The notes under the pieces are model-generated. The model was not told the origin of the DNA, ran no database searches, and was given only the letters and a program-made list of their open reading frames with translations. Source: Chondrosia reniformis (lineage: Eukaryota; Porifera; Demospongiae; Chondrillida; Chondrillidae). From it: a stretch of DNA of 64,000 bases. Location of the stretch: NCBI GenBank assembly GCA_947172415.1, contig OX359191.1, positions 6,448,001-6,512,000 of the forward strand. The letters run 5' to 3'. The translations under genes and the position numbers were made by a program. Numbering within the stretch: position 1 is the stretch's first letter; each line of letters starts with the position of its first letter. Positions 24,601 through 36,600 of the stretch are shown here, in pieces.

Positions 24601-27600
24601 ACTTGTGGTTTGATTATCACTTCGATTATTCATGTACTTCTAGTTACCTTCATGCATGTAATATGTATGTGTATGTACGTATATTTTGAACATGTAAAAG
24701 GTGACTTGTTCCATATAGAGTAATGAACTTGTGATGTAATGATGTGATAATAATGTAATGTAGGAATGTGAATCATGTGAATCGTGTGAATCATGTGAAT
24801 CGTGTGATAATCATGTGATAATCAAGCCACTATTGCATCACACATTTTGCATCACACATTTTAAGAGACTGATAATATTGGGCCTGACCAGCCACATGAC
24901 TGAAGTCTTATTCAGGCCAGAGCCATATTAAAATGGCTACCAGTGATACCTCTTTTGTGTGGGCTGGACACTGCAGTCCTATTAAAATGGCTGCCATTGA
25001 TAGTCTCAGTTGGTGTGAATGTTGAATGCCCATTTTCCTATCAATATTCGTAGGTGTATCTATTGACTCAGTAAGCTGTCAATTAAATGATCTACGTAAA
25101 TATTTCACTGGGTATTACAATGTGCATATGTCTTTCCATTTTTGTATTCTAAACAATTGTAGTAATGCATTTATTGTAATAGTATAAGTAATATTAGATG
25201 TCAGTGAATAGATATACAGTAGTATAGAAGAAGATAGATATACGAAGGTTTAGTTTATTGTAATAGTATAAGTAATATCATATGTTAGTGAATAGGTATA
25301 CAGTAATATAGAAGAAGATAGATATATGAAGGTTTAGCTTATTGTAATAGTATAAGTAATATCATATGTCAGTGAATAGGTATACAGTAATATAGAAGAA
25401 GATAGATATACGAAGGTTTAGTTTATTATCTCCTTCAGCCATGTTCCTGTACATATGTGTGTTCTTGTTTGTGTGTTATATCATTGTAGAAGTCAGTCTG
25501 TAGTCGTGGTACATGACAATCAGATACGTACATACATTCATGGACATATGTACAATGTATACTTGTTCTTGCTACCATACCGACATGGTAGCCATTTTAT
25601 TTTATTTGTTTATGTTTAGTGAAGTTGCCCAGATGTTGTTGCTGGGCGGAGCCTCTGCTCATATTGCAGACAACTCAGGTTAGTATGCATGGAGCCACAC
25701 CTCTCTACCTTGAATGTATACATACGTACATATACGTATATTCATGCCTGTGTATACAGTATATGTATATACATACGTATATTCAGTATTTATATGCCTG
25801 TGTATGCAGTATATGTACATACATACGTATATTCAGTATTTATATGCCTGTGTATACAGTATATGTACATACATACGTATATTCAGTATTTATATGCCTG
25901 TGTATACAGTATATGTACATACATACGTATATTCAGTATTTATATGCCTGTGTATACAGTATATGTACATACATACGTATATTCAGTATTTATATGCCTG
26001 TGTATACAGTATATGTACATACATACGTATATTCAGTATTTATATGCCTGTGTATACAGTATATGTACATACATACGTATATTCAGTATATTCATGCCTG
26101 TGTATACAGTATATGCATGTATACTGAGCGGATATGGATGTACTGTATACCGAATATCAGGAATTGAAAGTGTGTTACTAAAGAATGCGCGATTAAAAGT
26201 TAAAAGCATCAACAATCTTTTGATGTGTATTGATTTGACACCTCTGTAATTCCAGATAGTACTCTGTACACCTTAAGCTTATCTCCACAATGTTTTATTT
26301 ATAAGTATGTAATTTTACGTAATTCAGATAAATTGCAATCTCTGATATATGAAAAATCTAAGATACCATTTTCCTACATACATACGTATATTCAGTATAT
26401 TCATGCCTGTGTATACAGTATATGCATGTATACTGAGCGGATATGGATGTACTGTATACCGAATATCAGGAATTGAAAGTGTGTTACTAAAGAATGCGCG
26501 ATTAAAAGTTAAAAGCATCAACAATCTTTTGATGTGTATTGATTTGACACCTCTGTAATTCCAGATAGTACTCCGTACACCTTAAGCTTATCTCCACAAT
26601 GTTTTATTTATAAGTATGTAATTTTATGTAATTCAGATAAATTGCAATCTCTGATATATGAAAAATCTAAGATACCATTTTCCTACATGCTATACGTATA
26701 TGCTTATTCTGTAAAAGAGCCTATAGGGGAGCTAAACCTGAAGAGAGCTTTGGATGAAGATACAGGAGTATTTTCTTCCTTCTTTCATCTTCTTCTCCAC
26801 TGGATCTGACAGCCGTTTCTGGGAATTCCAACCTTAATCAGTGATCCCGAGAGTCTTTGTCTCTTTCTTTATCTTTATCTTGATCTTCTGTGAATCCTTG
26901 AATATGGTATTTCCTAACATCTTTCTTATGGCCCTTAGAGAATTTTTGTGCCAAGTTTGAATGAAATCTCTTTTTTACAAAGGAGGTATACGTAGTCAAT
27001 TAAAAATATCGTACTGTGCACATTTTTACTTTGTCAAAAATATATGATGGCCATATTTTCAATATATACCTGAGGCCATTTTCTGTTATTTCTACTGGCA
27101 GTGCTCACATATGCTTCTGTAGCACAGAAACTGAATTTTACTGTAAATACACATGTTTACGAATAACAAAGCCTCAGTTCAATATATTTGTAGATGCTTA
27201 CTAATTCATGATGCTACGTATATTAGAGCATGTTATGCAGTTCTAGTGAAAAACTTTAGTGCTTTGTTATTCGTAAACATGTGCATTTACAGTAAAATTC
27301 AGTTTCTATGCTAATGGATCACTTTGTCCCAAAACACCCTCTACAGTGTGTATGTTGAGTTTTATTGTGTGTATGTAATGGGACATCAGTAATCGGACAC
27401 TTGTAGATATAGAAGCATATGTGAGCACTGCCAGTAGAAATAACAGAAAATGGCCTCAGGTATATATTGAAAATATGGCCATCATATATTTTTGACAAGG
27501 TAAAAATGTGTACAGTACGATATTTTTAATTGACTACGTATACCTCCTTTGTAAAAAAGAGATTTCATTCAAACTTGGTACAAAAATTCGCTAAGGGCCA

Positions 27601-30600
27601 TATAGACATTTGCTAGGATTTCTATTGGGATACAATTTTCTGTGATTTCTCCTGGTGGCACTCACAAGCCGTACATACGTATGAATATTTTGGGTTTTTA
27701 TAGTTTGATAAACATATAATATACATGGTCATACGTACCTACGTATGTAGGGCTTTCAGATATTAGGCCAACGTTTATAGAGTACACTCATGTTGCTATG
27801 ATGTACAAAATATATGCACAATAAGATCTGTATCTCTCAAGTGTACCTACGCATGTACCATTAGCAGCAGTTGTTGTAGACTAGTGTGATCTTGTATCTA
27901 CGTATAGGTAGCTTTCCATTACATTTGGCTGCATGGAAGGGAGACTTTGAAGTGGCTCAGACTTTGATAGAGAGGGGGCCTTCAAAAGCTGATATTGATG
28001 CCTGCAGCACATGCCTGGAGACGGCACTCCACCTGGCTGCCCAGTATGGGCACCGAGACGTGGTGGAGTACCTCCTGGAAAAGAGAGCCAATCCAGCCAT
28101 AGTCAGTAGCAAAGGGGAAACCCCTCTTGATTTAGCAGCTCAATATGGACATGTGGATGTGGTAAGTGTGTTTGTATGTAAACCTCATAGTAATGTATGT
28201 AGAGGATGGCTAAGGTGAACAATGTTATTTCTTCTGTACAGGTTAATCTAATCTGTCGATTTCATCCCAATCTTCTGAATCAGCACTTCACTTCAACATC
28301 TCCACTTCATTTGGCTGCCAGGAACGGCCATTCTTCTGTTGTACTGGCCCTCATCACAGCAGGATTTAGCATTAACACCAATGTAAGGTTATATGTACAT
28401 ACTTGTAAGGGTATATGAGGTACCTATTAGCACTAACATGTCGGCCATTATTTTATAAAATATCTGAGACAATTTTCTGCAATTTCTATTGGTGACATTT
28501 GTATATATGTTTCTGTAATGCATTAACTTCATATGTTTACAAATGTAAATACGTACGTATGTATATTTAGTGTACCAATGGAACTGCACTTCACGAGGCG
28601 GCCCTCTTTGGCAAACAAGAGGTTGTGAAACTATTGATGGAAAGAGGTCAGTTTTAGTGATAAAATGGGGGACTTTAAGATCAAAAGCTGATCTTAAAGC
28701 TTTGTTTATAGTACGTATATCATATTGTGTAAAGAATGAAACTCACTCAAATGTCAAAGTAGTTATCAGTACTTTGTATACCTTTATCCTTACAGCTATC
28801 AACATTACACTGACAGATAGTCAAGGGAGGACTGTGTTTGATATTCTTGAGCACTATCCATCCAAAAGATCAGAAGCCATCAAAGAGGTCATCACCATGA
28901 CAACCCAGACCACCCAGGGCTTTGACTCCTCTACACTCAGTAGACAGGACAATGAGACCAGTAATGGTGCAGATTACCTTGAGGGTGAAGATGCTACCAC
29001 AGTATACAATCCAATATATGACTCCTCGTCAAATGTGCTTCAGTACATGGGAGAAGTGGACCAGAGGAGAATACAATTGCACAATCAATTGGATGGAACT
29101 CAGACAGTTCATGCCATTGCTAGGGTAGACTTTGATGACCATTCCGACCAATCAGGTTTGAGTTTCAAAGTAGGAGATCGCATTCTTGTAACTGGCATGA
29201 ACACCAATGGAACATGGAAAGGAAGGATTGGAGAAAAGAGTGGAAACTTCTTTGCTTCACATGTTGATTTCTTTGAAGGTAATAATTTACGATTTTCCAT
29301 TAAATGGGATGAATGAATGCTCTAGTTCTCATTTCCATTCTAGAACGAGAGAATGGAGCTGTACTTATTCAACCTGAAGACATTAATGTACTATCACTGA
29401 AGCAACCATTTGAGGCAAGTGTTTACAAGGTTGTGAATTCAAATATGTAACTTCAGCCTCAAACTGGGTCTTCCTTACTCACTAAGTTAATGTGTTGATA
29501 GACCAATGGCAAAGCAGCTCTGAAGGAGTAATCCTTTTTGTATATAGTGTAAATCCATCTTTTGATAGTGGTTTAGAATCTTATTACAGTATTTCTGTTA
29601 ACCAATTAATATTCACTGCCATTGTGGTGAATATTGTCGATGGATTTTCATTTTTTTTAATCCCCTGTACTCCTATGGAGTAGCTGCATTGAGATAAATG
29701 AAGTTCCAGTATAATAATGACACCTGTTGTTTGATTTATCACTGTTTTATCTGCAGGAAGTGATTCCGGGTCAACTGACTATACCAGCTGATAAACAAGT
29801 GGACATTGCTTCCGCAAGAACAAAGAACTCTTATGAAGAGCTTGATCCTATTCAGGATGAGGTCGTTTCTCACCAGGGCAGGGACTGTGGTTTCCATGAA
29901 TACCCTATTGACCCCCAAACTCGACCTCAACACAATGCCTATGCACTATTAAATCCTGTCAATAATGGTGAGGCTTATTCAAAGGAACCAAGTTTCCATG
30001 GTAACCTACCTCTACTCCAACGAGATACCTATGACCAATTAGATCCTGTGAAAACTGGTTCAAAAGAACCAAGTTTCCATGGTAACCTACCTCTACTCCA
30101 ACGAGATACCTATGACCAATTAGATCCTGTGAAAACTGGTTCAAAAGAACCAAGTTTCCATGGTAACCTACCTCCAAATCAACGAGATGCCTATGACCAA
30201 TTAGATCCTGTGAAAACTGGTTCAAAAGAACCAAGTTTCCATGGTAACCTACCTCTACTCCAACGAGATAATTATGCACAGTTAAATCCTGTGAATGCTA
30301 GTGAAGTTCAGAAAGATGCAGGTTCCTATGGTAACCACAGCCAAGAATCGAAGCCAAAAGAGCATGAGCCTTATGCAATGCTGTCACCGTGCAGTGATAG
30401 TGTGTTTGAAAAGGTTTATGTGCCAGTAACATTGAAAGAAAGGCCTGAGAAGATGTCTAGAAGTGCCCCAAATCCTGTGTCAGGCGTTTCTCTCCAAGAC
30501 GCCATTGTGAAGCATGTATACAGATCAGATAAGGCAGCCAGCCACAACCATTTCTACTCAAACCTATCAAAGGTAAGAGGTATGAGAGGTTGTGATGATG

Positions 30601-33600
30601 AAATACCAGTATACGTACTATCATCATGTACTACGATAATTATGACTGAAATTATGCAATAGAATAGATTTCTTGTACACATACAACTTTAACTATCAAT
30701 CCAAATACATTGATTTCAAATAATGTCAATCACATACGTATAAACTCCCATTATTCATGTGCTTAATAACAAATAGCAATCAATTTAAAATCCTGTTCAT
30801 ACCACGATTCATAACATGTTTATTAAAATAATTAACAACCCTATGCAATAATTGCAGCATTATATTTAAAATTCTGATTTTAATTAAACACGTATGCATA
30901 TACAATATAAGGAATGTGTAAATACCATAGATTATTTAGAGAGGTGACTGCTTTATGAGAAGTCTTATGTACAGCCCTTTATATGAAGTGATCTTATTTG
31001 TTGCGATCATGATGAGATATGAAGAATATTTATACAACAGCAACATTAAATCTTTGGAATAGAACGTTTCAACCCGTTGATGAAGACCTACGGGTTGAAA
31101 CGCTCTATTATCAATAATTTATGTTGCTGTTGCTCAATAAACTTGATATCTCAGCCCATTATATATACAATGTTGCTGTGATTGTATGTATGTACGTATG
31201 TACATAGGTGTGTGTGATTATAGCTATGTATATATTAAAAAGGTTATTGCTATAAAGGCTGACTGAATTTGCAATTGTAGGGTGTCCACGAGTATCTAAA
31301 CCTGACTGAGTCGCAGTCTGTATCTCGTGGTGAAGATAGGAGGAGCAGTGATGACATGGGCTATGTCAAGTATCCTAAGATGATTGCGACAGAGGACCAG
31401 AGGAAAATAAATGTCTTCAGAGCTCCATTTGAGAGAACACTGACAAAAGAGGAAGTGGCCTTCATGAGAGACACGTGGAAGGCTCAACAGGCCGACCTGC
31501 TACACAGTAAGCAACTCTCACCATTTGTAGAGATGTCTTACAATATGTAGTTGATCTACGTACTTTATGTTGAAAGGCACTATACTATAGATTGATAAGT
31601 TTTTTATATATACTGTACATACTTATATCTATCCACCATTTTCTATTGATTTCTATCTATTTCCAGTCATTTTCTATTGATTTCTATCTATTTCCAGTCA
31701 TTTTTTTTATTGATTTTTATCTATTTCCAGTCATTTTCTATTGATTTTTATCTATTTCCAGTCATTTTTTTATTGATTTTTATCTATTTCCAGTCATTTT
31801 CTATTGATTTTTATCTATTTCCAGTCATTTTCTATTGATTTCTATCTATTTCCAGTCATTTTCTATTGATTTTGATGTGTATGACCTGATTGCTAAATGT
31901 GAATGTTTAATTTCTTTCCAGATCCAGACATTCCTCCCGTTAGTCTTAAACTCAGTCTTGGAGATTTGGAATCAGATATTCTAATGAGGCAGGTTGAGAG
32001 TGAGGATTCAATAGTTAAGGGGGAGGAAAATACTCGCAAGTCCATCCCCACTCCTGAAATGGGTAATGTGCTACGTGGTAAGGAACCATTTGCCAAGAGT
32101 TTGTGTCCGCCTGAGCCAGGAAAACGGAAATACAGGTCTCAACTTCTACAAAAACTACCAAAAGCAAGTAATGCTCCATCACATGACAGTCAGGTGATCA
32201 AGTCACCTGACTCGCCCAAGGAAGTCAAATATGATCCTGCACCTCCCAGATGTTATGAATGGAGCAAGCCTACAAAGAAGCCACAAATGAGTGCTCCAGT
32301 TCCACCCACTATTTCAGAGGGTGGCTCCTATCAGAATGTTGAGATTAAGGTCTGTGGTAGTAGGGTATTGCGTAATACCAAAAGTTATGTACAAATACTT
32401 TACTTTTATTTCCGAGTTGTGGTGATGAAATATGGGTTCAGTTCGGAAAGTATAGTTCATTTAAGGATATTCATAACTATCTTTCATGCAGCCAATACCT
32501 AAGCCAAGATCATTATCAAATCCTCCCTATCTGCATAAGGATGCTCCTCAACCAGTCGACACTAGAAGAATGGAACTGTCTAAATTGAACTATGAGAACA
32601 TGTCTATCATATTATCAAACTCCCAAACTGTCTTCTCTAGTGACGCACCTGAGGCAGACAGCAGTGCAGGTCGTCTAGTGACTCAACCTGTCAATGACAG
32701 GCCAAAATCAGAATTAGTACCAAAATCAGAATTAGTACCAAAATTCAAAAGAAAATCTTTGTATGAGAATGTAAATTTACAGCCAAAACCAGGTACGTGT
32801 ATAACTTCAAGCATTTCTTCACTGCATGCAACATTGTATTGTTTACTTCAGTTGTATGTTTATCTTGTAGAATCAACTGACAGTGTTGTCATTGTGGACA
32901 AGGATGACCCCTTTGCAGGACTCATCCTGGCCTCAAAGAACCATGCTTCACCCAAGAGAAGAAGCCAATTGCTACTATCCTGTAGTGAGCAGAAAGAGGA
33001 AGACGAGTGGCAACAAGTAAGATTGCTTGCTGCTATGTCATCTACGTAGCAGGTTTCCATTATTCTGATTTTAAAATCATGTCCCTACATAGCAGTTATA
33101 TAATCAGGTATCACCATTCTAAATTAGGTAATAGGGATTTCTTCTAACTGCACTTAACTTATCTTTGAGATGGTTCGTCTTTACACACTCAAAGACTAAA
33201 GATGAACCATCTCAAGGACATCTCTGTATTATTAATTGATGTCATTTTTGGAATGTTTTCAGGTTGAGAGTCTAATTAGTGATGTATCAGGGAGTTTGGA
33301 AGCCCTCACTTGTGAAACCAGTGACACAAGTAAGATTGTATCATCATATAGTGTATACTTAATTACAGCAAGAAACTTGTGCGACATTAAAATGATGTAT
33401 TTTAAAACAATTCCATATACCCTTAGGAAAATAATGATTTATGCAGGCATGGAAGTCTTATTTTTGGGTTGGGCATATACTGTAATGCTTGTTAGCCTTC
33501 ATGGGTCATTTCCGGCACAACTCTTTTGAATTATTGGTGTGTATTCATTGCAGGTGGTGTTGTGGAGTGGTTAGCAGCTGTGGGTTTGGTTGGATATGCG

Positions 33601-36600
33601 GAGACACTTCAAGCTCATGGCTTTGATTGCCTCACTTTTTTCGTAAGTACTTTGTACCTCAGAAAATACTGAAGTGTATATAACACTTGGGTATGCTGTA
33701 TTTCTATTAACCACATCAAACCTATCTTTTGGATAATTCACCTTTCTACTCTTTGATGCAGTTTGGTAAATCTTTAGTAGACTTGTTGTCCCTGAGGGTC
33801 TTCTTATACTGTATTTACATATGTAAAAGTACACAGTGCTGTATACGTACGTATATGCAATGTATTTAGTTTAGTTGTCTTGTTTGGGTTTTTCCCTAGG
33901 GCGAGGGAATTTTAGAGAAGGAAGATTTAGATGAAATGAGAATCATTGACCCTGAGGCACAGAGGTATGTGCATACGTATGTTTATTCTATTGTATATGG
34001 TAAACACATAAGCAGTTTACTCACCTGTAACTGATTCACTGCCAAATGAAAGAAACTGATTCACTGCCAAATGAAAGAAACTGATTCACTGCCAAATGAA
34101 AGAATCACTAGACACAATCTTTTAGCCTTAAACATTGTAAAGTGTCTTAAATGCCCCATCAGTGTTGTATTTACATGTGTTGTTGTAAATATGTATATAC
34201 ACTTGAGCTGATGATGTATTTGGTGATATCAGTGTGTCTCTTTAGCCTGCAGAACAAGATACTTGTGACAAGCAATCTCATTCTTTCCTGCTGCTTCCCT
34301 CTCCTAGTACAATCCTAGCAGCTGTAGTGTTGCTACCTCCTCCTCCCAAGACAGCACATCTTGAGAACATGGAAGCATGGCTGGAAGCACTGAAATTAAG
34401 CCATTTATATGACGATCTCGTTAGAGCAGGGTTTGACTCTTTACAAAAACTGACCCATTTTGAAGTCTCTTGTATTCCAGAAGGGACTGATGTAAGTACT
34501 CCAATCTCTTCCTGTCTGCTTCAAACTCTAGTAGCCCTCAATCTCTATCTCTCTGCTGGCTTCTCTTCATATCCTTACCCCACCCCATATGTTATTATTC
34601 AACGCCTCCCTTTTGGATGGTACATACCTATTTCCACTCTTTGAGTGTCTAAAAATGTAGTTTGGGCTTTAGATGCTCAAAAAGTGAAAGATGTACCCTC
34701 TGAAAGATACGTATGTAGGTTTTACACAGTCAGAAGGATTCTTTAATTTACTATCCTTCCTTCTTGTCTTTCCTAACATCTTTTATCAGTTCCTGCTGAC
34801 TTACTACTAATTTTATTCACGTCACATCTGATTCCTACCTCTGCTCAGGCCTATCTGCTGGGACACCAGAAAAGGCTAGCACATGCAGTGATGCAGCTCC
34901 GTTTGACCCATCCTGACTGGGTGACAGAGAATAATGTACCTCTGCATCTTCAGCTTACCAACACAATGATAACGGTCAGGGTTACTATTGCACAACCTTT
35001 TAAAATACTGTTATGGAAGTGTTTTCTAATACATTTATTTATTAGTTCTATGTTCTACCAGGTTTGTTTTTTTATTTTATATAGAAGTCTATAGTTTCTT
35101 CCAAAAACAAGATTATGCATCTCTCAAAGAAACTCACTAATTCTGAAGAAAATGTCTTCTTTAAGTTTGACTTTGCTAATGCCATCTCCACTCCTTTAAC
35201 AATGGAAGGGAATGATAGCACAGCTGTACCCACTTCTCCAGATGATGCCTGGGAGGCTCTGGAAAGTCTAAACGTTAGTTGCCATATTTACGTATTTGTA
35301 GTTAAAGTGTTTAACTAAGTAGATCTGCTAAGACTCTGACAAGGTGTCTTTTAGGGGAGGGGCAGAGAAGCAAATGCCCCGCCCCCAGTCCCTTGACAAG
35401 GTGTCTTTTAAGGTAGGGGGCAGAGAAGCAAATGCCCCGCCCCCAGTCCCTTGACAAGGTGTCTTTTAGGGGAGGGGCCGAGAAGCAAATGCCCCGCCCC
35501 CAGTCCCTTGACAAGGTGTCTTTTAGGGGAGGGGCAGAGAAGCAAATGCCCCGCCCCCAGTCCCTTGACAAGGTGTCTTTTAGGGGAGGGGCAGAGAAGC
35601 AAATGCCCCACCCCCAGCCCCTTGAATACATATATTTGCCATCCCTTGAAGGAAATTAAATTGCCAATTATTTATAGCATTGAAACTTATTGAACTATAT
35701 ACATACGTACGTACGTACGTAGGTTGCCCTCCCCCTTTGTGATATTCTCTAACAGAAAGCTATCCAGTGTGTTGCTGAGTGAGTTATTGAGTTGTTTCCC
35801 ATCTCTGTAGCTCTCTCCACGTCCAGTGAAGCGTAAGATATCCCTGATAACCATTCGACCTCCCTCTGAGGCTCAGGCTGCGGCCTGGTACACCTTGGAA
35901 CAGATCAGCAAGCAAAATGCAATGAAGCGTCCTATATATCTGCACTCGAAGTATCTACCTTCTGATTCAGAATGGAAACATTCGTTAGACACCCTTCTCA
36001 CGTCTAGAATTAATTACAATGTCCTTGTGAGTGCTTCTCATAGTTACACACTATACACTACAGACTTCATAAGTAGTTAGCCTTTCTTGGCAGCTAATGA
36101 TTGGTATATGTGATAATTACCAACATGTCCTGGATTTTAGTAACTATGTTAATGCATGAAACCTTTGAATAGATAAATAGTTTGGATAACATTAAGAAAC
36201 TCTAATACACAGCACCAAATAGTATCTGCACACATATGTATACAATGTGTGCAGTATCTGCATACTTTAAGATAAGGATTTTGGTTCACAAGACGACTTG
36301 ACTTTGGTAGAGATATTTAAAGGAGTGTTTCCCAGGACTCAAAATGATCAGGAAACCTGGGTACTTAGGAATGATAACACAATCTTTATCATTTAAGTAT
36401 AATCAGTGTCTAAAATTGTATACTTTGAATTTGTCTATAGAAGTCCTAATTTCCTCTTATCCTTATATGGTAGTATCTTGGATCACTTTTATTGAAGTCT
36501 AAACGAGGAACACTATCAGCTGCTGAAGCTGTCAAAAAATTGAAAGTAAGAACTGATTGTAACTGTACTATCTTATCGAGTGTGGTGAAGCATTATAGGG

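Noticed and set aside
25619-26249. Plus-strand open frames of 137-186 codons
   Set aside because: Translation of the 50-bp minisatellite. Only 25620-25678 at its start is a real exon.
28922-29300. Alternative frames over the SH3 exon
   Set aside because: Shadows of exon 28796-29278, whose frame is fixed by the SH3 match and by phase with its neighbours.
29401-29430. GC-AG intron with donor at 29414
   Set aside because: GAG|GCAAGT is possible and in phase, but a normal GT donor 16 bases later (ACAAG|GTTGTG) is also in phase and preferred.
35311-35693. Repetitive frames on both strands after adaptor exon 35085-35273
   Set aside because: GC-rich 58-bp repeat in an intron, with no splice continuity to exon 35811.
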